A stretch of DNA of 64,000 bases from assembly GCF_020733705.1 (NCBI RefSeq), contig NZ_JAJFZM010000002.1, positions 1 to 64,000 on the forward strand, written 5' to 3'. A model generated the notes under the pieces. The model was given only the letters and a program-made list of their open reading frames with translations. It was not told the DNA's origin and did not search any database. Origin of the DNA: Nocardia australiensis. Its GTDB lineage: Bacteria; Actinomycetota; Actinomycetes; Mycobacteriales; Mycobacteriaceae. Shown here one piece after another: positions 55,791-64,000 of this stretch. The position numbers and the translations under genes are program-made. The number at the start of each line of letters is the position of its first letter. Within the stretch, counting starts at the first letter, position 1.

Positions 55791-58700
55791 ATGAAGGCAA
55801 CTTCAACGGATTCGACAGCGGATCCGCCGACCCGGCAACGGGCCGGCCGGACCGAGTCCACCTGGTGCGACCATGCCCTCGCCGCCCCTCTCGACCGGAT
55901 GATAGCGCTTCATTACGCGGCCGCGATCCCGGAGAACTATCAGCGGGATTTCGGACCCGGCCGTGCGATTGAGGACATCGCCCGACTGGAGCGACTCGAC
56001 CGGGATTCGGTGGATCTGCGCCTCGAACGGTCGGCTCCGTCGTCCGCGCAGTGGCTACTGACGTTGTATGTGGGCGGGCGAACCGCATCGCTGAGCGAGG
56101 TGCTGCCGATCCTACAGAGCCTCGGCGTCGAGGTGCTCGACGAGCGCCCCTACGCGATCACCAATAGCGGCGGAATCGACTGCCGGATATACGAATTCAC
56201 CCTCCGCTACCCGGAGCGGACGCTGCCGGACGACGTGGTGGACGAGGACTTCGCCAGGCGCTTCACCGACACCTGCGCCGCGATCTGGCACGGGTACGGC
56301 GAGGCCGACCGATTCAACGAACTGGTGCCGAGGGCGGGCCTGGACCCGAACCAGGTCGGTGTGCTGCGCGCCTATGCGAACTACCTGCGCCAAGGCGGTT
56401 TTCCGTACAGCAGGACCCATATCGCCACGGTGCTCGGCGAACACCGCGACCTGACCCGCGACCTGATCGGCCTGTTCGATGCCCAATTCGATCCCGCCAC
56501 CACTGCGGCGGTTGATCCGATGCTCGCCGCGCTGGAAGCGGGAATCGCCACGGTACCCGGCCTCGACGCCGACCGGATCCTGCGCGCATACCTCACCGTG
56601 ATCATGGCGACGTTGCGCACCAACTTCTTCGTGCGCGACGAAACCGGCGAACGGGCGTGCCTGTCCTTCAAGTTCGCCCCGCGTCGGATCCCCGAAATGC
56701 CGGTGCCGCGACCGCAATTCGAGATCTACGTCCATTCGCCCCAGGTCGAAGGTGTGCACATGCGGTTCGGTAAGGTCGCGCGCGGCGGGCTGCGCTGGTC
56801 GGATCGCCGGGAGGACTACCGCGCCGAGGTGCTCGGCCTGGTCAAGGCGCAAGCGGTGAAGAACGCCGTCATAGTCCCGGCCGGCGCCAAGGGCGGGTTC
56901 GTCGTCAAGCGCCCGCCCGCGTCCACCGGCGACGAGGCCGCCGACCGCGAAGCGTTACGAGCCGAGGGCGTCCGCTGCTACCGCACCTTCATCGGCGGTC
57001 TGCTCGACCTCACCGACAATGTAGACCTGGCGACAGGTGCGGTGATCCCGCCGCCGCGGGTGCGGCGACGCGACGGAGACGACACCTATCTGGTGGTCGC
57101 GGCGGACAAGGGCACGGCGAGCTTCTCCGACATCGCCAATGACGTTGCCGCGCACTACGGTTTCTGGCTCGGCGACGCCTTCGCCTCCGGCGGCTCGGTC
57201 GGCTACGACCACAAGGCGCTCGGCATCACCGCCAAGGGTGCGTGGGAGAGCGTGAAGCGGCACTTCCAGGAACTGGGTATCGACACCCAGTCCGAGGACT
57301 TCACCGCAATCGGCATCGGCGACATGAGTGGTGACGTGTTCGGCAACGGGATGCTCGCGAGTCGGCACATCCGGCTCGTCGCGGCGTTCGACCACCGGCA
57401 TATCTTCCTTGACCCGAACCCCGATGCCGAGGTGTCCTTCGCCGAGCGCGCCCGGCTGTTCGGGATACCGCGCTCCTCATGGGCGGATTACGCGCCGGAG
57501 TTGATCAGCGTCGGCGGCGGCGTCTGGGAGCGCACCAGCAAGGCGGTGCCGATCGGCGCCGAGGTGCGGGCAGCGCTCGGGCTACCCGCCGATGTCACCC
57601 GGCTGACCCCGCCCGAACTGGTGCGCGCCATCCTGCGTTCGCCGGTCGACCTGCTGTGGAACGGCGGTATCGGCACCTACGTCAAGGCCGGTACCGAATC
57701 CTCTCTCGATGTGGGCGATAAGAACAACGATGGAGTCCGCGTCGACGGCGGCGAGGTGCGCGCCCGCGTGGTGGGCGAAGGTGGCAACCTCGGGTTCACC
57801 CAGCGCGGCCGGATCGAATTCGCTTGCGCCGGTGGGCGGATCAACACCGACGCGCTGGACAACTCGGCCGGTGTCGACTGCTCCGATCACGAGGTCAACA
57901 TCAAGATCCTGCTCGACGGTCTGGTCAGCTGCGGCAGGCTGGACCCCGACAAGCGCAACGCGCTGCTCGCGGCGATGGCGCCCGAGGTGACCCGGCTCGT
58001 CCTCGCCGACAACGAATCCCAGAACCAGCTGATGGGCACCAGCCGGGCACGGGCGGCAGCGTCGATCGCGGTGCACGGGCGCCTCATCGACCATCTCGAG
58101 CGGGCCAACGGTCTCGACCGCGACCAGGAGATACTGCCGAGCAAGAAGGAGATCGCCACCCGGCGGCGGTCCGGTCAGGCGCTGACCTCGCCGGAGCTGG
58201 CCATGCTGCTCGCACACGTCAAGCTCGTCCTGCAGGCCGACCTACTCGCGGGCGACCTGCCCGAAAGCCCCGCGTTCGCAGCGGAACTCGCGGGCTATTT
58301 CCCGCAACGGTTGCGTACCGAGTACCGCGACGCGATCGCCGACCATCCGCTGCGCCGCGAGATCATCGCGACGGTACTGACCAACACCGTCGTCGACAAC
58401 GGCGGTATCACCTACGCATACCGGCTCTCCGAGGAATCCGGGGCCAGCAACGCCGACGCTGTCCGCGCTTTCGCGGTGGTCGCGGTGGTCTTCGAACTGC
58501 CTGCGCTATGGCGCGACATCCGCGGCAGCGGACTCGGCGCCGAACTCGCCGACGACCTCATCGTGCTCAGCCGCAGGCTGCTGGACCGCGCCGCCCGATG
58601 GATGCTGACGCACCGGCCGCAACCTCTCGCGGTAGGCGCAGAGATCCGGCGCTTCCGCGACCAGGTCGCCGAGCTGACCCCGCACGTCGCAGGATGGTTG

Positions 58701-59195
58701 TCGGGCAGCGACGCGGACATCGCGCGCGAACGCGGTGCGGCGTTGATAGCGCGCGGCGTGCCGGAGGAGCTGGCCCGCCGGGTAGCGCTGCTGCTCGACC
58801 GGTTCGCCCTGCTGGACATCATCGAGGTCGCCGAGATCTGCGGCCGACCGCCGCACGCTGTGGCCGAGGTGTATTACCTGCTCGGCGAGCGGCTCGACAT
58901 GGTGGCGCGGCTGATGGCGGTGTCGCGGCTGGAACGCGAAACGAAATGGAACGCCCTGGCCCGAGTGGCCCTGCGTGACGAGCTGTACGGCACTATCCGG
59001 GCGCTCTGCCAGGATGTTCTCGTCGGCAGCGAATCCGGTGACGCGGCCGAGGAACTCATCGGCGGGTGGGCGGACCGTAGTGCGGCACAGCTGAACCGTG
59101 CGCAACGTATCCTCGAGGCAATCTCGGAATCGGGCGGCCGGGACCTGGCGGCACTGTCGGTCGCGACGCGACAGCTCCGCGCACTGGTGCGGTGA
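55791..59195 (+). CDS. gdh: large NAD-dependent glutamate dehydrogenase (short, about 120 kDa form)
   Basis: A 1134-residue protein of the NAD-GDH (GDH180/GDH115) family, oxidising glutamate to 2-oxoglutarate and ammonia. The catalytic part reads MRFGKVARGGLRWSDRREDY then RAEVLGLVKAQAVKNAVIVP, AGAKGGFVVK; GMGDMSGDVFGNGML-like IGIGDMSGDVFGNGMLASRH and VVGEGGNLGFTQRGRIEFA follow. Usual members have about 1600 residues; here the N-terminal roughly 430 residues with the ACT-like regulatory part are missing, as in the 115-kDa subgroup. GGAAGG before ATG 55791 is a good ribosome site. It completes the hut pathway from glutamate into the TCA cycle. Confidence 0.92.
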   Translation: MKATSTDSTADPPTRQRAGRTESTWCDHALAAPLDRMIALHYAAAIPENYQRDFGPGRAIEDIARLERLDRDSVDLRLERSAPSSAQWLLTLYVGGRTASLSEVLPILQSLGVEVLDERPYAITNSGGIDCRIYEFTLRYPERTLPDDVVDEDFARRFTDTCAAIWHGYGEADRFNELVPRAGLDPNQVGVLRAYANYLRQGGFPYSRTHIATVLGEHRDLTRDLIGLFDAQFDPATTAAVDPMLAALEAGIATVPGLDADRILRAYLTVIMATLRTNFFVRDETGERACLSFKFAPRRIPEMPVPRPQFEIYVHSPQVEGVHMRFGKVARGGLRWSDRREDYRAEVLGLVKAQAVKNAVIVPAGAKGGFVVKRPPASTGDEAADREALRAEGVRCYRTFIGGLLDLTDNVDLATGAVIPPPRVRRRDGDDTYLVVAADKGTASFSDIANDVAAHYGFWLGDAFASGGSVGYDHKALGITAKGAWESVKRHFQELGIDTQSEDFTAIGIGDMSGDVFGNGMLASRHIRLVAAFDHRHIFLDPNPDAEVSFAERARLFGIPRSSWADYAPELISVGGGVWERTSKAVPIGAEVRAALGLPADVTRLTPPELVRAILRSPVDLLWNGGIGTYVKAGTESSLDVGDKNNDGVRVDGGEVRARVVGEGGNLGFTQRGRIEFACAGGRINTDALDNSAGVDCSDHEVNIKILLDGLVSCGRLDPDKRNALLAAMAPEVTRLVLADNESQNQLMGTSRARAAASIAVHGRLIDHLERANGLDRDQEILPSKKEIATRRRSGQALTSPELAMLLAHVKLVLQADLLAGDLPESPAFAAELAGYFPQRLRTEYRDAIADHPLRREIIATVLTNTVVDNGGITYAYRLSEESGASNADAVRAFAVVAVVFELPALWRDIRGSGLGAELADDLIVLSRRLLDRAARWMLTHRPQPLAVGAEIRRFRDQVAELTPHVAGWLSGSDADIARERGAALIARGVPEELARRVALLLDRFALLDIIEVAEICGRPPHAVAEVYYLLGERLDMVARLMAVSRLERETKWNALARVALRDELYGTIRALCQDVLVGSESGDAAEELIGGWADRSAAQLNRAQRILEAISESGGRDLAALSVATRQLRALVR

Positions 59196-59237
59196 CGATC
59201 GCATGTCCTGGCGAGAACTCATGAGGCAAGGGAACGG

Positions 59238-60008
59238 GTGTCGGTGGTGGCGATCGAAGTAGTCGATGCGGAGCTGGCCGCGCTGTACGACGAACTGGGG
59301 TCCGAGTTCGCGGCGTACGAGCGCGTCAAGCAGCTGATCCTGTCGCAGATCAAGGTCGGGCGGTGGCAGGAGGGCGATCAGATCCCCTCGGAGAACCAGC
59401 TCGTCAACGCGCTGAGGCTGTCGCGGATGACCATCAATCGCGCACTGCGTGATCTCACGGCCGGTGGCGCTTTGATCCGCGTGATGGGAGTCGGCACCTT
59501 CGTCGCGCCGACCAAGACAGCCTCGCCGCTGTTCGAGGTCAAGAACATCGCCGACGAGATCCAGCAGCGCGGTCACCGGCATCGCACGGAGGTCGTGTTC
59601 GCGCGTTCCGAGGAGTCCGACGAGGGACATCCGGTGCTGGGAAACGCGGTGCGCGGCAAGGTATTCCATTCACTGCTCGTGCACTTCGAAGACGACGTCC
59701 CGATCCAGGTGGAGGACCGTTACGTCAACCCGGACGAGGCACCGGCCTACCTGGAACAGGACTTCACGACACTGACGCCGAACACCTACCTCAGCGAGGC
59801 GGCGCCGCTCGTACGCGGTGAACACGTCGTCGAGGCGGTGCTGGCAGGCGCCGACGAGTGCGGACTGCTCGGGATCCCGCGCTCCGAGCCATGCCTGCTG
59901 ATCCGGCGGCGCACCTGGTCATCGAGCGGCCTCGTCAGCGTCGCGCGGCTCATCCACCCAGGCTCGCGCAACCGGCTGGAGGGCAGCTTCGGCGGCGAAC
60001 CGAGCTGA
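59238..60008 (+). CDS. hutC: GntR/HutC-family repressor
   Basis: A 256-residue protein: GntR winged helix (YERVKQLILSQIKVGRWQEG, then SENQLVNALRLSRMTINRAL, GVGTFVA) followed by a UTRA ligand-binding domain with FARSEESDEG and ERYVNP-like VEDRYVNPDEAPAYLEQDFT. HutC proteins bind urocanate and release the hut operators. It lies 42 bp behind the dehydrogenase gene, in the same direction, so it is likely co-transcribed and autoregulated. The TGTATATACA sites in the cluster are its probable targets. Confidence 0.93.
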   Translation: MSVVAIEVVDAELAALYDELGSEFAAYERVKQLILSQIKVGRWQEGDQIPSENQLVNALRLSRMTINRALRDLTAGGALIRVMGVGTFVAPTKTASPLFEVKNIADEIQQRGHRHRTEVVFARSEESDEGHPVLGNAVRGKVFHSLLVHFEDDVPIQVEDRYVNPDEAPAYLEQDFTTLTPNTYLSEAAPLVRGEHVVEAVLAGADECGLLGIPRSEPCLLIRRRTWSSSGLVSVARLIHPGSRNRLEGSFGGEPS

Positions 60009-60595
60009 CCACCGTCGCCGATTGGGGTCGCGGCCGCCGGCCGGATTCGGGTGGGGATGATCGGAAGGATTGTGCGGCAACGACGCCGCTCAGCAACCGC
60101 GCTGGGACGGTAACGACAACCTGGCCGAAGCAGCGGCGGGCCAGCGGGTACGCGCGGCGGGAGCGGTGTTCAGCACCACCCTCACCAACGGTGCGGTGCG
60201 CGGTGCGGGAAACACTATGTGGAGGAGTGGATCCCGGAGCCGCTGCCGGATCGCGCAGAGTGGAGCACCGGGCGGTCGAGCGCGACCGTCGGCCCGAGGA
60301 CACCCACGAGTCCGATACGAATAGTCCGGCGCCGGTGTCGTCAGCGTCGAGCAGGGGGTTGCCAGGACTCGAGAATTCGCCGAATCAGATCGGTCTTGCA
60401 TACTCGCGACTGTGGATCTCGCGGCGTTCCCGGCGGGCCGGAGTGCTGATTCGTCACGCAGATGTGTTGCCGATCCGCACACCCGTTCACCTGGTGATGG
60501 TCTCCGCGTGACACTCTGCTCTCGACCACGGGTGAGTAGGTGTGCGCTGACTTCCGGAGGGCCGGTGTAGTCGGCGGAGACATGGAGGACGACAG
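60009..60595. other. 587-bp gap without a supported gene
   Basis: All frames look degenerate. A short run near 60215 reads YVEEWIPEPLPDRAEW, recalling the REtYVGPWLPEP segment of SigJ-like ECF sigma factors, but nothing around it supports such a gene. The right end holds the desaturase promoter and a possible 12-codon reading frame (60582-60620). Confidence 0.4.
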
Positions 60596-60616
60596 TTGGG
60601 GGCCGGAGAACAACAA

Positions 60617-61822
60617 ATGAAGCAGGATGTGCAGGGTGGCCACGTGGTTTTAGAAGGATCTACCCGTCGAGTGGTGCCCGGCGCGGCTTCCGCAATGCAT
60701 GCGGTCGCGGTCGACCGCAGCGATACAGACGGGCCCGAAACGTCGCAACTGTCTGCCACGACAACCCAAGTGCGGTGGTCCTCTGACGCCGCACCGGCGC
60801 GTGGCAGTGAGTACGCGATGTTGTTACGTCGGGTGCGCAAAGCGGCTCTGCTGGACCGGCAGCTGGGGTATTACGCCCGAAAGTGTGCGGTCACCGCGGC
60901 GGCGTTCGTGGCCGGGTGGGCGGTGTTCTTCTCTGTCGGCAACTCGTGGTGGCAACTGGGCACCGCCGTGCTCCTGGGCATGGTGTTCGCCCAGATCGCC
61001 TTCCTCGGCCATGACGCCGGGCACAAGCAGATCTTCGACACCCGGCGAGCCAATTACCTGTTCGGTGTGATCGCGGGCAATCTCGGCATCGGAGTGAGCA
61101 TCGGATGGTGGACCAGCAATCACAATCGGCACCACGCCCACCCCAACACCGAGGGCTCGGATCCAGACATCCTGGGGGTGCTGGCGCATTCCGGCGAGCG
61201 CGCACGGACCGGAAAAGGCCTGCGGCGGTTCATATTCCGCTACCAAGCCTGGCTGTTCTTTCCGATGTTGTTGCTAGAGGCGGGCAGCCTGCACTACGCC
61301 AGCGTTCGAGCGGTGCGGCGCTGGGCGATCCCACACCGCGTCTGGGAGGCCGTGCTGCTCGCCGCGCACGCCGCCGGATATCTCGCTGCGGTGTTCCTGA
61401 TTCTCTCACCGGCCAAAGCGGTGGCCTTCATCGTTGTGCAACAAGGTCTTTTCGGGTTCTACATGGGCTGTACTTTCGCACCCAACCACAAGGGCATGGC
61501 GGTACTGGAGGCTGGTGACTCGACCGACTACCTGCGCCGTCAAGTGCTCACTTCTCGCAATGTCCGTGGCAGCCGACTCGTCGACGCAGCCATGGGTGGG
61601 CTGAACTACCAGATCGAGCACCACCTCTTCCCGTCCATGCCGCGACCCAATCTGCGCCGAGCCCAGCCACTTGTCGAAGAATTCTGCGCCGAGGCCGGAA
61701 TTCCCTACTGCCAGACGAGCCTGTTCACCTCCTACGCACAAGCGCTGCGCCACCTCGACGCCGTCGGCCGACTCTCGGGTCCGGTCGAGCCGCACACCGG
61801 GCCCGGTTACCGGGGCGAGTAA
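60617..61822 (+). CDS. membrane fatty acid (acyl-CoA/acyl-lipid) desaturase
   Basis: A protein of about 401 residues with the three histidine boxes of di-iron desaturases: HDAGHK (about 132), HNRHHAHPN (about 167) and QIEHHLFP (about 330), between four to six membrane segments (VTAAAFVAGWAVFFSVG and others). Similar actinobacterial enzymes introduce double bonds in membrane acyl chains (delta-6/linoleoyl type fold). ATG 60617 with GGAG eight bases upstream is used; TTG 60596 after GGAGG is an alternative. A 12-codon frame from ATG 60582 ends in ATGA exactly at this start. Confidence 0.9.
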   Translation: MKQDVQGGHVVLEGSTRRVVPGAASAMHAVAVDRSDTDGPETSQLSATTTQVRWSSDAAPARGSEYAMLLRRVRKAALLDRQLGYYARKCAVTAAAFVAGWAVFFSVGNSWWQLGTAVLLGMVFAQIAFLGHDAGHKQIFDTRRANYLFGVIAGNLGIGVSIGWWTSNHNRHHAHPNTEGSDPDILGVLAHSGERARTGKGLRRFIFRYQAWLFFPMLLLEAGSLHYASVRAVRRWAIPHRVWEAVLLAAHAAGYLAAVFLILSPAKAVAFIVVQQGLFGFYMGCTFAPNHKGMAVLEAGDSTDYLRRQVLTSRNVRGSRLVDAAMGGLNYQIEHHLFPSMPRPNLRRAQPLVEEFCAEAGIPYCQTSLFTSYAQALRHLDAVGRLSGPVEPHTGPGYRGE

Positions 61823-61994
61823 ACCAACCGCTCGAATGCCCGCGCGTCGGCAATCCCGCGCGTTCGGGCGGCCCGGCCGGATGCATGTCGGCCAACCGCT
61901 GGCGGATATCGTAGAAAGGGCGCCAGCGTGTTTCGCGGTTGTCTCGCCATGCCGGCACCGCCACGACCTGGACCCGGCAGCGCACGTCGTGTCG

Positions 61995-64000
61995 CTACGG
62001 TTGCTTCCCGGCCTGGGCGAGTGTCCCGTTATCGGCGAGGCCGGTCAGGGCCTGCGGCAATGGGCCCTGGTGCAGGACGCCGAGGCGTTGGGTGGCGCGG
62101 GTGAGGGCCACGTAGAGTTCGGCCGCGCCGCGTGGGCCGTCGGCGAGGATCCGTTCCGGTTCCACGACCAGGACGGCGTCGAACTCCAGGCCCTTCGTCT
62201 CCGATGCCATTACTGTGCCCGGCACACCCGGTGGCCCGATCACCACACTGGTGCCGTCACGATCGGCTTCGTCCCGCACGAATTCCGCTATGGCAGTGTG
62301 CAGTTCGTCCTCGGTGACCCGCCTGGACCAGGGCTGGACGCCGCTCGCGCGGACCGACTCCGGTGGCTGGACCCCGGGCGCGAACTCGGCGAGCAGCGCG
62401 GCGGCGACGGTCATGATCTCCGCCGGAGTGCGGTAGTTCACCGTTAGCGACCGGTAGAGCCAGCGGCCCGGCACATACGGCTCCATCATCGTGTCCCACG
62501 ATGTCGCTCCGGCCACCGACCGGCGTTGGGCGAGATCACCGACCACCGTGAAAGATCGGCCCGGGCAGCGGCGCATCAGTACCCGCCAGTCCATTTCGGA
62601 CAGTTCTTGAGCCTCGTCGACCACGACGTGCCGATAGGTCCAGTCCCGGTCCGCAGCAGCGCGTTCGACGAGTTCACGGGTGTCGCGTTCAACGAAGCGA
62701 TCCGCCAGATCCTCGCCGTAGAGCATGTCCTTGGCGAGCAAGCCGATGTCGTCGTTCAGGTCCTCGCGCTTGATGAGAGTGTCCAGCACGCCGGCGGCGT
62801 ATTCGGCCTCGGCCTTGCGTTCCCGCTCGGCGGCGCGCTCGGCGGCCTCGTCGGCCGCCTTGTCGCGGCCGAGCAGGTCGATGAGTTCGTCGAGCAGCGG
62901 CACGTCCGACACCGTCCAGGCGTCTCCGTCGGCACGCAACAGCGCTGGGTCGGCGCCTGCCGCACTCAACCTTTCGGGGCACGAATACAGTTCTGCCAAC
63001 AGTGTTTCCGGTGTCAGTACCGGCCAGAGTTCGTCGAGCGCGGCGGTGAACTTATCGTTCTCGGCGAGCTCGGCGAGCAGGTCGGCCCGCAACTGCTCCC
63101 ATGCTTCGCGATCCGCCCGGGTCAGCCAGCCCTGTCCGATCCGGGCTATCGCCCGTTCGGTGAGCACGTAGGTGATGATCTCAGCGAACACCGTGCGGGC
63201 CGCGTTATGCGGCAGCCCGCTCTCGCGCGCCTCCTGTCTGGCCCACTGCGCGGTCTCGGAGTCGATCCGCACCGTGACGTCCGCCAAATCGATCGACAGC
63301 GGATGCTCCGGTAGCCGCTGCCGATCGGCGACCGCCGCCGCGAGCACGTCCAGGATTTTCAGGGAGCCCTTGTCCCGCATGGCTTGCGGGGTGTCCTCGG
63401 CGGTGACGCGCAGACCGGGCACCAGGTCGCCGGTGGTCGTGAACACGACAGCAGACTCGCCCAGCGACGGCAGAACGCGGCCGATGTGGTTCAGGAACGC
63501 CGGGTTCGGCCCGACCACGAGCACACCATGACGTTCCATCCGCTCCCGCTGGGTGTAGAGCAGGTACGCGACGCGGTGCAGCGCCACCACGGTCTTCCCG
63601 GTACCCGGGCCACCCTCGATCACCACCACGCCTGGGTGATCGAGCCGGATGATTCCGTCTTGTTCGGCCTGGATCGTCGCCACGATGTCGCGCATCCCGT
63701 CACCGCGCGGCGCGTTGACCGCAGCGAGCAGAGCCGCGTCTTCATCCTCTCCGACGACTTGCTCACCACCATCGGGGCGACCGAGTATCTCGTCGGTGAA
63801 ATCGACCACTCGACGCCCACGCGTGTGGAACTGGCGGCGCCGTCGTATGTTCTCCGGGTTCGCGGCGGTAGCGACGTAGAACGCACGCGACGCCGGCGCC
63901 CGCCAATCGAGCAACAGCGGTTCGAACTCGTTTTTCTCGTCGAAAATGCCGATCCGTCCGATGTAGGAATGTTCGCCCGACGCCGTGTCCAACCGGCCGA
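61995..64000 (-). CDS. HelD/HelR-type UvrD-like helicase, 5' end outside the window
   Basis: The C-terminal 668 residues of a superfamily I helicase-like protein; the frame stays open to the window edge (preceding codons read Gly-Arg-Leu), so the true start is beyond 64000. Visible: GEHSYIGRIGIFDE and LLLDWRAPASRAFYVAT (HelD family), Walker A GGPGTGKTVVALHR, Walker B-like HVVVDEAQELSEMDW, VVGDLAQRR, and motifs NYRTPAEI, TKGLEFDAVLVVEP and YVALTRATQRLGVLH. HelD proteins remove stalled RNA polymerase; the HelR branch protects it from rifamycin. Which branch applies cannot be decided without the N-terminus and promoter. Confidence 0.88.
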   Translation of the reverse strand, partial: GRLDTASGEHSYIGRIGIFDEKNEFEPLLLDWRAPASRAFYVATAANPENIRRRRQFHTRGRRVVDFTDEILGRPDGGEQVVGEDEDAALLAAVNAPRGDGMRDIVATIQAEQDGIIRLDHPGVVVIEGGPGTGKTVVALHRVAYLLYTQRERMERHGVLVVGPNPAFLNHIGRVLPSLGESAVVFTTTGDLVPGLRVTAEDTPQAMRDKGSLKILDVLAAAVADRQRLPEHPLSIDLADVTVRIDSETAQWARQEARESGLPHNAARTVFAEIITYVLTERAIARIGQGWLTRADREAWEQLRADLLAELAENDKFTAALDELWPVLTPETLLAELYSCPERLSAAGADPALLRADGDAWTVSDVPLLDELIDLLGRDKAADEAAERAAERERKAEAEYAAGVLDTLIKREDLNDDIGLLAKDMLYGEDLADRFVERDTRELVERAAADRDWTYRHVVVDEAQELSEMDWRVLMRRCPGRSFTVVGDLAQRRSVAGATSWDTMMEPYVPGRWLYRSLTVNYRTPAEIMTVAAALLAEFAPGVQPPESVRASGVQPWSRRVTEDELHTAIAEFVRDEADRDGTSVVIGPPGVPGTVMASETKGLEFDAVLVVEPERILADGPRGAAELYVALTRATQRLGVLHQGPLPQALTGLADNGTLAQAGKQP

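Noticed and set aside
60180..60330. YVEEWIPEPLP similarity to SigJ-type ECF sigma factors
   Set aside because: Only about 12 residues match and the surrounding frames show no sigma-factor regions; too short to call a pseudogene.

Overview
The window is high-GC actinobacterial DNA and looks like a Nocardia chromosome or a close relative. The pointers are a rifampicin monooxygenase with its rifamycin-associated promoter element, a BlaC-like class A beta-lactamase with the SDG variant loop, a mycothiol-type maleylpyruvate isomerase-fold protein, a GT87 polyprenol-phosphate-mannose-type mannosyltransferase, leaderless promoters and frequent GTG/TTG starts. No tRNA, rRNA or CRISPR array was found.

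Layout. 0-10 kb: a GT87 glycosyltransferase, small proteins, two tandem ABC-F ATPases, a lipoprotein class A beta-lactamase with a relic of a second one beside it, a LysR/serine-hydrolase pair and a thioesterase. 10-20 kb: a lipoprotein, a mycothiol-type protein, the rifampicin monooxygenase rox with a RAE-like palindrome, an SDR/TetR pair, a MarR-controlled ABC exporter, MsrA, and several decayed genes (FAD monooxygenase, DUF1345-like membrane protein, cysteine desulfurase). 20-33 kb: a single 3596-residue three-module NRPS (C-A-T-C-A-T-C-A-T-C) that ends in a condensation domain and has no thioesterase, MbtH or transporter nearby. 33-42 kb: a glycopeptide-resistance locus. The leftward operon is vanH-vanA-vanX-C39-type peptidase-murG paralogue-short vanY-DoxX-like membrane protein, and the divergent pair is vanR-vanS. 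Matching 11-bp-spaced direct repeats lie upstream of both vanH and vanR. 42-45.5 kb: a dead IS110 fragment fused to a truncated acetyltransferase, then an erythromycin-esterase homologue divergent from a double-MerR regulator. 45.6-60 kb: a complete histidine-utilisation cluster (hutG, hutI, NCS1 permease, amino-acid permease, hutH, hutU, large NAD-glutamate dehydrogenase, hutC). Its promoters carry the palindrome TGTATATACA, placed inside the -35/-10 spacer at the main divergent promoter. 60-64 kb: a fatty-acid desaturase and the C-terminal part of a HelD/HelR-type helicase cut by the window edge.

How the genes work together. The van genes should replace D-Ala-D-Ala by D-Ala-D-Lac in lipid II (VanH makes D-lactate, VanA ligates it, VanX removes D-Ala-D-Ala) under VanRS control. 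The extra MurG, VanY, C39 and DoxX-like proteins are tightly coupled in translation and form an unusual extension. The hut genes convert histidine via urocanate, imidazolonepropionate and formiminoglutamate to glutamate, and the dehydrogenase would feed that into 2-oxoglutarate. Resistance-type genes against at least four drug classes (beta-lactams, rifamycins, glycopeptides, macrolide/ABC-F-type ribosome drugs) are concentrated here, among many gene relics, which suggests a variable, slowly eroding chromosomal region.
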